Below are positions 33,443 through 42,997 of a DNA stretch of 64,000 bases, one piece after another. How positions within the stretch are numbered: position 1 is the first letter of the stretch; each line of letters begins with the position of its first letter. The notes under the pieces were generated by a model, which saw only the letters and a program-made list of their open reading frames with translations, made no database searches and was not told the origin of the DNA. A program made the position numbers and the translations under genes. The stretch is from Chloroflexi bacterium AL-N1 (lineage in GTDB: Bacteria; Chloroflexota; Chloroflexia; Chloroflexales; Roseiflexaceae), in NCBI GenBank assembly GCA_013122435.1, contig WYDT01000013.1, positions 124,001 through 188,000 of the forward strand. The letters run 5' to 3'.

Positions 33443-33544
33443 GAGCACCTCAAGCACGACGAAGAAAGTGCAAAGACCATAGTCAAGTGGGATTTTAATG
33501 CCCATTTTGCGTATGTGTGTGTGGTCTTTTTTCGGCTTGTGCTC
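33443..33544 (+). promoter_or_regulatory. Structured leader RNA with terminator-like hairpin
   Basis: The leader can fold into nested and side-by-side stems: GCAC / GTGC (33455-33470), AAAGACCA / TGGTCTTT followed by TTTC (33472-33532) with an inner TGGG / CCCA, and an outer pairing of GAGCAC...AAG with CTTGTGCTC (33443-33454 with 33536-33544). The middle stem plus its T-run looks like a terminator. I could not match it to the purine riboswitch or any other class I know. The outer pairing begins close to the predicted RNA start and is the weakest part of the model. Confidence 0.5.
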
Positions 33545-33603
33545 CACAATATCCCCTGATCTCCAGGGATAAAGATGCCTACCTACATCAAGGAGGAATG
33601 TTC

Positions 33604-34791
33604 ATGCGAAAGTCGCTCTACGGTTTACTGGTACTACTGTTGTTGCTGGCAGCATGCGGCGGTACTGGTACTGGTACCGATCAGGCAGATGCAACAGAGG
33701 AAGACAGTGCTGCCCAGGAAGAAGGGGCCACTGGAGACACAGATGCCACGGAAGAAGAAGTTGCACCAGAGGAAGATCCGGCTGGGGATGCAGATGCTAC
33801 AGAAGAGGAAGCTGCACCGGAAGCGTCTGACTCTGACGCAAGTGCAGGTGATTGTGCAAGCCCCGATGTACTCTGCGTCGGTCTGGTAACCGATGTCGGG
33901 CGTATCGATGACAAAAGCTTTAATCAGTCAGCCTGGGAAGGTGTTCAACAGGCCGAGACAGAACTTGGCGCCACCATCGATTTTATCGAGACTGCAAATC
34001 CGGGTGATTATGCAACTAACATTGAGTTGTTCGCCGAGCAGGACTATGATGTGATTGTCACGGTCGGATTTGCGCTGGCTGAAGCAACCAATCAATTTGC
34101 CGGTGAATTTCCCGATACCAAATTTATTGGGGTCGACCAATTTCAGGCTGAACCAGTTGATAACATTGCTGGATTGATTTTTAACGAAGATAAAGCTGGG
34201 TTCCTGGCTGGCGCACTGGCTGCCCAAATGAGTGAGAGTGGCACGATAGCTTCTGTCCTCGGGACCGAACTGGTTCCGCCAGTGGTAGCCTTTAAGGAGG
34301 GGTTTGACGGTGGTGTTGCATATATTGATGATAGTATCAATATTATCTCAACATACCATCCTGGTGGCTTAGATGTTGCCTTCACCGATCCAGAGTGGGG
34401 TGCCACCACTGCCCGACAGGCACTCGATCAGGGTGCCGATATCATCTTTGGTGCTGGTGGCAGCACCGGTAATGGCGCGCTTATTGAAACGGCTGGGCAA
34501 GAGGGTGCCTACTGTATTGGGGTTGATACCGATCAGTGGGAAACCGTACCAGAAGCGCATCCCTGCCTCATCTCGAGTGCAATGAAACTCATCACACCAG
34601 GCGTCTTTGACTTGATCCAGCAAGTTCAGGACGATACCTTCCCATCTGGCAACTATTTTGGTGAGGTTGGGTTGGCACCATTCCATGACTTTGAGGCAGA
34701 CATTCCAGACGAAGTAAAGACACAACTTGAAGAGATTGAAGCTGGCCTGCTCGATGGCTCTATCGAAACAGGCTACAACCCAGGTGGTTAA
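33604..34791 (+). CDS. BMP-family nucleoside-binding lipoprotein
   Basis: A 395-residue ABC binding protein of the BMP/PnrA family. AGGAGG seven bases before the ATG at 33604 fixes the start; the nearer ATG at 33598 is too close. Lipobox LLAACGG anchors it. A low-complexity linker of about 60 residues with repeated DATEEE blocks separates anchor and domain. The domain has VGLVTDVGRIDDKSFNQSAWEGVQ, DYDVIVTVGFALAEAT, FKEGFDGGV and GADIIFGAGGSTGNGALIE. Family members bind purine nucleosides. It is the first gene of an operon with two permeases and an ATPase, and a stable hairpin follows it. Confidence 0.95.
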   Translation: MRKSLYGLLVLLLLLAACGGTGTGTDQADATEEDSAAQEEGATGDTDATEEEVAPEEDPAGDADATEEEAAPEASDSDASAGDCASPDVLCVGLVTDVGRIDDKSFNQSAWEGVQQAETELGATIDFIETANPGDYATNIELFAEQDYDVIVTVGFALAEATNQFAGEFPDTKFIGVDQFQAEPVDNIAGLIFNEDKAGFLAGALAAQMSESGTIASVLGTELVPPVVAFKEGFDGGVAYIDDSINIISTYHPGGLDVAFTDPEWGATTARQALDQGADIIFGAGGSTGNGALIETAGQEGAYCIGVDTDQWETVPEAHPCLISSAMKLITPGVFDLIQQVQDDTFPSGNYFGEVGLAPFHDFEADIPDEVKTQLEEIEAGLLDGSIETGYNPGG

Positions 34792-34801
34792 TTCATTTGC
34801 A

Positions 34802-34829
34802 AGCGCTATATGCCACGGTGTATAGCGCT
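34802..34829 (+). terminator. Hairpin after BMP gene (mRNA stabiliser or partial terminator)
   Basis: A perfect 9-bp stem (AGCGCTATA / TATAGCGCT) with a 10-base loop lies between the binding-protein and permease genes. No T-run follows, so it more likely protects the upstream mRNA and raises binding-protein output over permease. Confidence 0.6.
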
Positions 34830-34855
34830 CCTACACTTCACTTGAGGATTGATCT

Positions 34856-35977
34856 ATGGCGCAGGCGCAAGCTCAAGTACCATCTCCCAGTTCAAGTCCG
34901 CTTAACACCCTGTTTTCTCTGGTCCGTTCAGCGCTTATTCCTATATTGGCTGTCATTTTTGCACTGCTTATCGGTGCCATCATTATTGTACTTTCTGGAG
35001 CCAATCCACTCAGTGCCTACGGCGCGTTATTCGATGGAAGTTTTGGCGATGCACGTGCCATAAATCGCACGATTGAGCGTGCCACCCCACTTATCTTTGG
35101 TGGACTGGCCGTCTCCTTTGCGTTTAAGGCCGGGTTGCTTAACATTGGTGCACAAGGCCAACTGATCTTTGGTGCTATTCTCGCTGGATATATTGGATTT
35201 GCGTTTACTGGTCTTCCTGCCATAGTTCATATTCCGCTGGCCTTACTCATCGGTGGGTTGATGGGCGCACTATGGGGCGGTATTCCAGGGTTGCTCAAAG
35301 CCTATACCGGTGCCCACGAAGTCATCACCACCATCATGTTGAATTATGTCGCATTTAATATCACCGATTATTTGTCGAATGGCCCCTGGAAAGATGCATC
35401 TCCTGGCAATATCGTTGCGCGTACCCCCGCGATTGCCGAGAGTGCGGCACTACCAACACTGGGGCCTGTCCCCCTTGGCTTTGTCCTGGCCCTTGTCGCT
35501 GTACTGGTTGTCTGGTGGCTTATCTGGCGCATGACTTTTGGATTTGAGCTACGCACGGTTGGACAAAACCCTAATGCCGCACACTACGCAGGCATGTCTG
35601 TTCGTATGGTCACCGTGTTGGCACTGGTTATCAGTGGAGCACTGGCAGGACTCGGTGGCGCCATCGAAACACTGGGCGTAAATGGTCGTTTTCAACCAGG
35701 CTTTAATGTAGGGTTAGGGTTTACCGCCATTACCGTCGCCTTGCTCGCACGCACCAGCCCCTTTGGTGTTATTCCTGCCGCTTTGCTTATTGGCGCTATG
35801 CAGGCAGGGACGAGTCGTATGCAGTTCGACTCAGGCGTTGCACCAGAAATTATCGAGGTTGTTCAGGCACTTATTCTCTTCTTTGTTGCTGCTGATATTG
35901 TTATTCGCTGGATACTCCGCATCCGTTCAGGTGAAGGTGATCAAGTCACCCTGAGCAGCGGATGGGGACAATCATAA
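34856..35977 (+). CDS. Nucleoside ABC transporter permease (NupB/YufP-like)
   Basis: A 373-residue permease of the BPD_transp_2 family. It has about eight to ten hydrophobic segments, including an N-terminal helix (LIPILAVIFALLIGAIIIVLSG), followed by ATPLIFGGLAVSFAFKAGLLNIGAQGQL and GLWRIP-type loop GALWGGIPGLLKAYTGAHEVITTIMLNYVA, and a C-terminal RTVGQNPNAAHYAGMSV EAA-like element. These are typical of BMP-linked importers. The N-terminal 20 residues (AQAQAQVPSPSSS) are polar. It forms a heterodimer with the permease encoded 14 bases downstream. Confidence 0.94.
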   Translation: MAQAQAQVPSPSSSPLNTLFSLVRSALIPILAVIFALLIGAIIIVLSGANPLSAYGALFDGSFGDARAINRTIERATPLIFGGLAVSFAFKAGLLNIGAQGQLIFGAILAGYIGFAFTGLPAIVHIPLALLIGGLMGALWGGIPGLLKAYTGAHEVITTIMLNYVAFNITDYLSNGPWKDASPGNIVARTPAIAESAALPTLGPVPLGFVLALVAVLVVWWLIWRMTFGFELRTVGQNPNAAHYAGMSVRMVTVLALVISGALAGLGGAIETLGVNGRFQPGFNVGLGFTAITVALLARTSPFGVIPAALLIGAMQAGTSRMQFDSGVAPEIIEVVQALILFFVAADIVIRWILRIRSGEGDQVTLSSGWGQS

Positions 35978-35991
35978 GCTAAGGAGTTGTC

Positions 35992-37032
35992 ATGCAGGCG
36001 ACGGGCACGCTTGCACGCCCAACACGCGTACGCATCCCCTGGGTCGGCGTCACCGTTGGCGTGGTTATCATCGGATTAATCCTGATCGCATATGTTTGGG
36101 ACGCACGTATTACGACTGCCGTTCTCACTGCTACACTACGCCAATCAACACCCATTATTCTGGGTGCGCTGGCAGGTATTATGTGTGAACGATCTGGTAT
36201 CATCAACATCGGTATCGAGGGAATGATGTTGATTGCGGCATTTATGGGTTTTATGTTTAATGTATGGACCGGCAACCTGCTACTCGCCGTGACTGGGGCC
36301 ATGTTGATCGGAGGATTTGTCGGTCTCCTTCACGCTGCCATGTCGATCTCCCTCAAAGTCGATCAGATTATCAGCGGCACAGTTATCAATATTATGGCGG
36401 TTGGCTTCACCGGCTATTTCTACCAACAAGGTCTCACCACCGAGGGAAAACTTACCTCTATCCGCATTCCGCTTCTGGCCGATATTCCCATCATTGGGCC
36501 TGTCTTTTTTGATAATCCACCCATCACGTATGCCGCACTGGGGTTAGTCATTGGTGTCCACGTGCTTTTGTATCACACCCGCTGGGGTCTACGCACACGT
36601 GCGATTGGTGAGCATCCTGGTGCCGCAGACACCGTCGGCATTCGCGTGAACCCTATGCGCTATGCCAATGTCATTATTGGTGGTATGTTCGCCGGACTGG
36701 CGGGCGGATTTCTCACGCTAGAGGCGGTTGGCACCTTTGAACGCGGCATGACTAATGGACGTGGTTTTGTCTCATTGGCGGTGATGATCTTTGGCAAATG
36801 GACACCCTTTGGCGCATGGGGCGGCGCATTGTTGTTTGGCTTTGCTAATGGGTTACAGACCCAAATCCAATTTTTACAGAATCAACTACCAGACTGGCTG
36901 GCGTGGGTGGGTCAGATCCCTACTCAATTTATTGGCATGCTGCCCTACGTGCTCACCATTATTGTGTTAGCAGGTTTCGTTGGTCGTGCGCGTCCACCCG
37001 CGGCAATCGGCAAAGTCTATGAGAAGGAGTAG
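35992..37032 (+). CDS. Nucleoside ABC transporter permease (NupC/YufQ-like)
   Basis: A 346-residue second permease with about nine membrane segments. Motifs: LRQSTPIILGALAGIMCERSGIINIGIEGMML, DQIISGTVINIMAVGFTGYFY, and TRAIGEHPGAADTVGIRVNPMRYANV (coupling loop). It is the usual partner of the permease just upstream. AAGGAG precedes the ATG. The next gene, encoding the ATPase, starts four bases after its stop, so the operon is tightly coupled. Confidence 0.94.
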   Translation: MQATGTLARPTRVRIPWVGVTVGVVIIGLILIAYVWDARITTAVLTATLRQSTPIILGALAGIMCERSGIINIGIEGMMLIAAFMGFMFNVWTGNLLLAVTGAMLIGGFVGLLHAAMSISLKVDQIISGTVINIMAVGFTGYFYQQGLTTEGKLTSIRIPLLADIPIIGPVFFDNPPITYAALGLVIGVHVLLYHTRWGLRTRAIGEHPGAADTVGIRVNPMRYANVIIGGMFAGLAGGFLTLEAVGTFERGMTNGRGFVSLAVMIFGKWTPFGAWGGALLFGFANGLQTQIQFLQNQLPDWLAWVGQIPTQFIGMLPYVLTIIVLAGFVGRARPPAAIGKVYEKE

Positions 37033-37036
37033 CACT

Positions 37037-38602
37037 ATGAGCGCTGCACAACCAACCAGCCCGGTCGTACTCGAAGCCCGTGAGGTGACCAAGACCTTTC
37101 CCGGTGTGGTAGCCAATCGTGATGTCAGTCTCCAACTCCATCGCGGTGAGGTGCTGGCACTGTTGGGCGAAAACGGTGCCGGGAAAACCACCCTGATGAA
37201 CATCCTCTATGGCATGTATCACCAGGATAAAGGTGAGATTCTGGTGCGCGGTGAAGCCGTACGAATTAACAGTTCCAGTGATTCTATTCGACTTGGTATC
37301 GGCATGGTTCATCAACACTTTATGTTAGTACCAGTCTTCACTGTCGCAGAAAACATTGTCCTTGGTGCGGAGTCAACCAATGGACCCTTCCTCGATCTTT
37401 CTGCGGCGCGTCAACGTATCCATGATCTTTCACAGAACTACCATCTTGATGTTGACCCCGATGCATACATCAAGGATCTCTCGGTTGGCCAGCAGCAACG
37501 TGTTGAAATTATCAAAGCACTCTATCGTAATGTCGATATGTTGATCCTTGATGAGCCCACGGCTGTACTCACACCACAAGAGGCCGACGAGCTTTTTGAT
37601 GTCATCCGTTCGCTCACACAACAGGGGACATCGGTGATCTTTATCACCCATAAACTCAAAGAAGTGCTCGCCGTTGCCGACCGCATTGTGGTCCTGCGAC
37701 GTGGTGAAGTTGTGGGAGAAACACCCGCCGCTACCGCAACAGAACGAAGCCTTGCCGAGATGATGGTTGGACGCAGCGTGGTGTTGGAAGTCGCAAAGAC
37801 CGAAGCGCATCCTAGCGAAATTGTTCTCGATGTTCGCAATCTGAGCACGAATGATGATCGTGGTCAGCAAGCTGTTGATGGCGCCTCATTTGAGGTACGT
37901 GCTGGCGAAATTCTTGGTATCGCTGGTGTGCAGGGCAATGGACAGACCGAATTAGTCGAAGCGATCACTGGCATGCGACACATTCTCGCTGGCAGTGTAC
38001 GAATCGGTGGTACCGATTATACAAATGCATCACCACGCAATATTTGTGAGGCTGGCTGTGCCCATATTCCTGAAGATCGCCAGAAAGATGGGTTGGTGCT
38101 CCCTTATTCGATCTCCGATAATCTGGTGCTCAATTCGTACTATGCTGCACCGTTTTCACAAGGTGGTGTCATGCGAGGTCAAGCAATCCGTGACAATGCC
38201 ACCAGGCTTGTCGATGATTTTGATATACGTACCCCAAGCCCATTTGTCCCTGTAAGCACCCTTTCGGGCGGGAACAAACAAAAAGTCATTATTGCCCGTG
38301 AGATATCGCGTGGCGTCAGGCTCATTATTGCGGCACAACCAACCCGTGGTGTTGATGTGGGCTCCATCGAGTTCATCCACAAAGCCATGGTGATGGAGCG
38401 CGACCGTGGCGCGGCGGTGCTGCTTATCTCTGCCGAACTTGACGAAATCCTGTCGCTGTCGGATCGCATTGCCGTCATGTATCACGGTCAGATCGTGGCA
38501 ACCCTACCTGCCGCAGAAGCCACCCGTGAGCAGCTTGGGCTGCTTATGGCTGGTGCTCAAGTTGAGCAACCAGAGAAGACGATTCACTTGGACCACAAGT
38601 GA
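37037..38602 (+). CDS. Nucleoside ABC transporter ATPase (NupA/YufO-like, double ABC domain)
   Basis: A 521-residue ATPase with two ABC domains, as usual for BMP and sugar importers of this class. Start 37037 has AAGGAG; the longer frame from 36980 overlaps the permease gene. Domain 1: GENGAGKTT, LSVGQQQRVEI, LDEPTAVLTP. Domain 2: GVQGNGQTE in place of a canonical Walker A, LSGGNKQKVIIARE, and QPTRGVDVGS. The degenerate second P-loop is normal for the family. It energises nucleoside uptake with the two permeases above. Confidence 0.94.
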   Translation: MSAAQPTSPVVLEAREVTKTFPGVVANRDVSLQLHRGEVLALLGENGAGKTTLMNILYGMYHQDKGEILVRGEAVRINSSSDSIRLGIGMVHQHFMLVPVFTVAENIVLGAESTNGPFLDLSAARQRIHDLSQNYHLDVDPDAYIKDLSVGQQQRVEIIKALYRNVDMLILDEPTAVLTPQEADELFDVIRSLTQQGTSVIFITHKLKEVLAVADRIVVLRRGEVVGETPAATATERSLAEMMVGRSVVLEVAKTEAHPSEIVLDVRNLSTNDDRGQQAVDGASFEVRAGEILGIAGVQGNGQTELVEAITGMRHILAGSVRIGGTDYTNASPRNICEAGCAHIPEDRQKDGLVLPYSISDNLVLNSYYAAPFSQGGVMRGQAIRDNATRLVDDFDIRTPSPFVPVSTLSGGNKQKVIIAREISRGVRLIIAAQPTRGVDVGSIEFIHKAMVMERDRGAAVLLISAELDEILSLSDRIAVMYHGQIVATLPAAEATREQLGLLMAGAQVEQPEKTIHLDHK

Positions 38603-38724
38603 CCTCTTCAACAACCTAACCATTGTTTGGTTTGACAAACATCCTGCCTGCATCTACGATCTGCGCGTGCACGTTTCTATTGAACGTGTACATACTACTG
38701 TTTACCTTAGAGTGAGCAGGGAGA

Positions 38725-40230
38725 ATGTCTATGCGTCTGCTACTAACGCTCCTTATTTGTACAATCCTCATCCCACTATCCCACCAGACTGCTCAGGCGG
38801 TCACAGCCTCCGAAATGCGAGCGTTCTGGGTCGATGCATTTCACAATGGTTTCAAAACACCGCAACAGATCGAGCAGCTTGTACATGATACCGAATATGC
38901 GAATATGAACACGTTGGTCGTGCAGGTGCGCCGACGCAGTGACGCATACTATCAGAGTCAGGTGGAGCCACGCAGCAACGATCCATCCTTAGCACCAGCG
39001 CCCTTTGACCCATTACAGACGCTCATCGATACGGCCCATGCCCGTGACATCGAGGTGCATGCGTGGATCGCCGCCCTCCCGGTCTGGGGCGACAATATCG
39101 GAAACGTGCCCGACGACCATATCCTAAACTATCACAGCACCAACGCATCAGGCGACAATGACTGGGTTATGCGCTCTATCGATGGGGATATTCGCGATAG
39201 TGAAAAAAATATCTGGCTTGACCCTGGCCATCCCGCTGTTATCGATTATACCGAAGCCGTCGTACGTGATCTGCTCGTACACTACCCAGAGGTAGATGGC
39301 ATTCATCTGGACCGTATCCGCTACCCCGGCACTGAGTTTGGCTACAATCCAACCGCCGTTGCACGGTTCAACGCACGTTTTGGGCGTACAGGCACGCCTG
39401 AGCCGTCTGACCCGTTGTGGACTGAGTGGCGACGAAAACAGGTGACGGCCCTTGTCCACCGGGTGATGCTGACGACGGTTGAACTAGCACCACATGCCCG
39501 AGTGAGTGCCGCCGTCATTGCCTGGGGCGATGGCCCCACTCAGATGCGTGGATGGGAACGTAGTACGCCCTATAAACAGGCATTGCAGGACTGGCAACTC
39601 TGGCTACAGCAACGATTCATTGATACCGCCATCGTAATGAATTATGACCGCGAGTATGTACCACAGCAACGGACTTACTTCAACAACTGGTTGGAATGGC
39701 AAACGGCCTCTGGTCGCGGACCAGTTGTCGTCGGTATAGCTGGCTACCTCAACAGCGTCGATGATACAGTTGCACAGATCAAACGTGCTCAACAGACCGG
39801 AGCACGTGGCATTGCGATTTATTCATATGCTGTAACAAATAAGGATGACCAGACACGGCGTGTGTTGCTTCAGGCGCTGCGAGACGGCCCGTTCAGACAG
39901 CTAGTACCTATGTCGCCAATGCGTTGGAAAGAAGTCCGTGGCGCATTGCAGGGAACACTGCAAAACATCGATGGAATTGCTGTTGATGGCACAGTGGTCA
40001 TTATCACAGGGCCAGAAACACGCTTTGTGATGAGCAACGCCAGCGGATGGTTTGGCGCACCTGGTTTGACACCCGGCACCTACACTGCACTCATTCGTCT
40101 GCACGATGACGAGGTGGTCTGGTCGCAGAGCGAAGTCTCGGCTGGCACAGTCACCGAAGTGCAACGATGGACTGCGGGAACGCTATCACCACGTGAACAA
40201 CTCTTGATGATGTTACGCCCGTACAAGTGA
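38725..40230 (+). CDS. Secreted GH10-like glycoside hydrolase (YngK/DUF187 type)
   Basis: A 501-residue secreted protein. The signal peptide covers about 1-26 (LLLTLLICTILIPLSHQTAQA). The catalytic-type TIM barrel (about 30-370) begins EMRAFWVDAFHNGFKT and includes NTLVVQVRRRSDAYYQS, VHAWIAALPVW, WLDPGHPAVIDYTEAVVRDLL and VDGIHLDRIRYPG, the pattern of the GHL10 family found in cell-wall or polysaccharide-active enzymes. The last 110 residues look like a carboxypeptidase-regulatory-like beta domain (NASGWFGAPGLTPGTYTALI). AGGGAGA lies six bases before the ATG. Substrate is unknown. It converges on a decayed WD40 gene. Confidence 0.88.
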   Translation: MSMRLLLTLLICTILIPLSHQTAQAVTASEMRAFWVDAFHNGFKTPQQIEQLVHDTEYANMNTLVVQVRRRSDAYYQSQVEPRSNDPSLAPAPFDPLQTLIDTAHARDIEVHAWIAALPVWGDNIGNVPDDHILNYHSTNASGDNDWVMRSIDGDIRDSEKNIWLDPGHPAVIDYTEAVVRDLLVHYPEVDGIHLDRIRYPGTEFGYNPTAVARFNARFGRTGTPEPSDPLWTEWRRKQVTALVHRVMLTTVELAPHARVSAAVIAWGDGPTQMRGWERSTPYKQALQDWQLWLQQRFIDTAIVMNYDREYVPQQRTYFNNWLEWQTASGRGPVVVGIAGYLNSVDDTVAQIKRAQQTGARGIAIYSYAVTNKDDQTRRVLLQALRDGPFRQLVPMSPMRWKEVRGALQGTLQNIDGIAVDGTVVIITGPETRFVMSNASGWFGAPGLTPGTYTALIRLHDDEVVWSQSEVSAGTVTEVQRWTAGTLSPREQLLMMLRPYK

Positions 40231-40250
40231 TTGGGCAACCAGCAAAACTA

Positions 40251-41456
40251 TCAGCGTTCTGTTAGCACATCCACACGCCACAGCCGCACCGTCTGGTCCC
40301 GACTTCCCGACACCAGCCACCGCCCATTGGCACTAAACGCTACATCCAAGACCACATCCCGGTGGCCACGCAGCCGCTGGAGCGGTTCCACACGGGGACA
40401 TGGAGTTGCCGAAACAATGGAGTCGCTTGGGTGTTTAGGGATGTAGCAATGCCCCGACTGATTGAGTAATTGATTAGGCCCAGGCGTTCAAGATAAATAA
40501 TCCCATCCGGTTGGCCAATAATCGGAAGCCCAGCAGTAAAGGTCCCAGCGTAGCTGGGGCCTGCACGGGCCAACAAGTGTCGGTCAGGATGGAACACCAA
40601 GGTAGGAATATCAAAGCCGCTTAGTGCACCGGTCCACTGTCGTTGTTGGGTAGTAGCGGACCATACCGAAGCTTCATCTCGTGTAATCATCAGGATATCC
40701 TCATCAGCAGGATAAAAGTGCGATTCGTGAACTGAGAGACTACTCCATGGCGCCCATTGGACGATGAGGTCGCCAGATGCGACATCCCAGAGCGAAAGCT
40801 CACTATCCATCGTACCAGTGACCAATTGTGTACCAACCTGATCGAAGTCAACCTGAGTCACAGGTGAGTAGTTCACCGGATCACTGGCTATCTCGGGGAC
40901 ACGAAGCGAGTGCCGTACCGTTCCCGTCGCCACCTCTATGATGAGTCCCTGTCCTTCCGCCCCGCTGATGGCTACTAATGCTCTGTCATGGCTGAAGCGG
41001 ATCGTCTCGATAATGCTCCAGAGGGGCGTCCCGGCTGCTCGAACACCTCCACAAAGGTCTGCTGGTTCAGGTGATATGCTGCCCGTCGGGTCAGGGTTTG
41101 GTTATGCTGAACATCCCAAAGGATGATCGTACCCAGATGATCACCTGAAACCAGATGTTGTCCATCCGGACTGAGGGCCAGCGCACGCACCTCACTCCCG
41201 TGTGCTGCGATACGGGTGGGTGGTGCCTCATCGCGCAGTGGCTGCCAGAGCAGCAGTTCACCTGTGTGCATCCCTGCCACCACCAACTCGTGCGGGTCGC
41301 GCATCGCCACTGCTGCGATGGGGACTTCCTCGGAGTGGGTCGCACCAATGCCCGAGTAGGCCAGAGCCACCAGAGCGCCACCCCCACCATCAGCACCACC
41401 ACCACCCCACCACCACGCACCCGAGCCGTCTTGCTTAGTGGATAGCGTAACATCAT
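40251..41456 (-). pseudogene. WD40-repeat membrane protein, multiply frameshifted
   Basis: Parts in three frames rebuild one WD40 protein: an N-terminal membrane helix (GGGVVVVLMVGVALWWLWP), repeats such as VRALALSPDGQHLVSGDHLGTIILWDV and LVTGTMDSELSLWDVASG, and a last repeat VAFSANGRWLVSGSRDQTVRLWRV before the stop at 40251. Frameshifts fall near 41345, 41025 and 40410-40470. It is a paralogue of the intact WD40 gene at 42998-44110, sharing AGLPIIGQPD and the last repeat. With three separate breaks, sequencing error is unlikely and decay is the better reading. Confidence 0.85.
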
Positions 41457-41528
41457 CACGTCCTTTCTTGCACTATTTAGCGGCATATAGTTGAAATATA
41501 TGAGTTGTACGAGTTACGTTGATAGAGA

Positions 41529-42163
41529 TCAGGAGAGCGGCATTGATGTTAGCACACACCGCTGTTCAAGTGGGATAATATCGTTACTTATCAAACTGGT
41601 GCTGAATCCATAGGTAAAACTCATGCCTAGTACCGCACCAGCAGTGACCACCATGAATCGGACATCAGGTTTAGTCGATATGGAATGGCTACCAGCAGGA
41701 AGAAGGCACTTATGGCACAGCAAGGTATACAACAGCGCCACAACGATGTGTAAGGGATACCTTGATTCAGGATTGCCACACCTAGCCAATGACATATGCC
41801 CATCGCGATAAGCATGCCGAAGGAAAGGTATTCGACATACGGATGTAACCCATTCACAGTAAGCACGGACCACAGAACCGCCCCACTCAGGACCGTCCAG
41901 ACACACCAGGCCAGTATGGGTAGCCGACTAAAAGTCGTATGTCTCTGCACATACACAACTTGTATCAGGACGACATTGGCCCAGATCAAACTCTGGTATC
42001 CAAGGGATGGTCCAATATACTCTAAAGCATTGACCGTGTTGTACACGTTTAAGGCTATTCCTGCCCACAAGAAGCTCGTTGCTGCAAAACTAAAAAAGAA
42101 GCCGAAACTAAGAGTCATAGTAAACATCTTGCGAAAACGAGGTTGGTGGCCAGGCTGAGACAC
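41529..42163 (-). pseudogene. Multi-pass membrane protein, frameshifted paralogue
   Basis: The first frame (to 41627) encodes MSQPGHQPRFRKMF followed by several hydrophobic helices and then goes out of frame near 41650. The downstream frame continues with VTAGAVLGMSFTYGFSTSLISNDIIPLEQR, which aligns with the C-terminus of the intact paralogue at 42239-42904 (FYGLCIGFASKDLVPVDR). The first 45 or so bases of the two copies are nearly identical, more than the rest, so the 5' end may have been homogenised recently. The family is unknown. Confidence 0.8.
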
Positions 42164-42238
42164 GGTGTATACCTCATGTTCTAGTGTAATGATAAAATCT
42201 GTACGATTAGTATTTGAGTGTTCCTGATGGCAAAGATG

Positions 42239-42904
42239 TCATGCCGGGTAGTCCGCTGATGCCGACACCCGGAGACGATCAACAGGAACAAGATCTTTGC
42301 TTGCAAAACCTATACAGAGGCCATAGAAGAGACTAAGAATCAATACAACTAACAGGTGTGACCAAAACGATTCTGGCAGAAAGGGTTCTAGCAACATAAA
42401 AGAGTATTGCAGCAAGAAGATTCCTCCTATAACCCCAAGGTGAGCACCCCACCACTGCCAGGGCATCCACAGGGTACGCTGATTCAGGAGCATCGCACCT
42501 AGCCATTGACATATACTCATGCCAATAAGACCACCAAAGAAAAGGTGGGGGAAATATAGATTTAACCCAGTTACAGGATCTGTGCTTAACCCAGCAACGA
42601 AGAGTATCAACCAAAAGGCTAACCAACAAAGAATGGTCCATATACACCAGACCAGTATTGATAACCAGCCAGAGGTCGTGTGTTGCCGAATGAACGCGCC
42701 TTGTATAAGCGCCATACTTCCCCAGATAAAACTCTGATATCTAAGTGTTGTCCCCAGATACTCTAAAGGGGCAGGAGAACTGTTGCTATTAAAGGCAATC
42801 CATACCCATAAAAGAAACATCGTTGCAGCACTAAGGAAAAAGCCAATGCTAAGTGTGATCATAAACATCTTACTAAAACGAGGTTGGTGGCCAGGCTGAG
42901 ACAT
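42239..42904 (-). CDS. Multi-pass membrane protein of unknown family
   Basis: A 221-residue protein with a short polar N-terminus (MSQPGHQPRFSKMF) and about six hydrophobic helices, several rich in Trp (FLLWVWIAF, LVWCIWTILCWLAFWLIL). I recognise no conserved domain. It is paralogous to the frameshifted copy just downstream and sits 90 bases after the intact WD40 gene on the same strand. The pairing of this membrane protein with a membrane-anchored WD40 protein occurs twice, so they may work together. Confidence 0.7.
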   Translation of the reverse strand: MSQPGHQPRFSKMFMITLSIGFFLSAATMFLLWVWIAFNSNSSPAPLEYLGTTLRYQSFIWGSMALIQGAFIRQHTTSGWLSILVWCIWTILCWLAFWLILFVAGLSTDPVTGLNLYFPHLFFGGLIGMSICQWLGAMLLNQRTLWMPWQWWGAHLGVIGGIFLLQYSFMLLEPFLPESFWSHLLVVLILSLFYGLCIGFASKDLVPVDRLRVSASADYPA

Positions 42905-42997
42905 GGTGCATACCTTTTCTAAGTGAGGTTATGAGGGGGTTACTCAGATTGTTGCGTATCAAATGGCTATTCAACGATATGTTCTCTCTTACACGAC

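Noticed and set aside
33443..33544. Known purine riboswitch
   Set aside because: The conserved junction sequence of that class is not visible, so I list only a structured leader.
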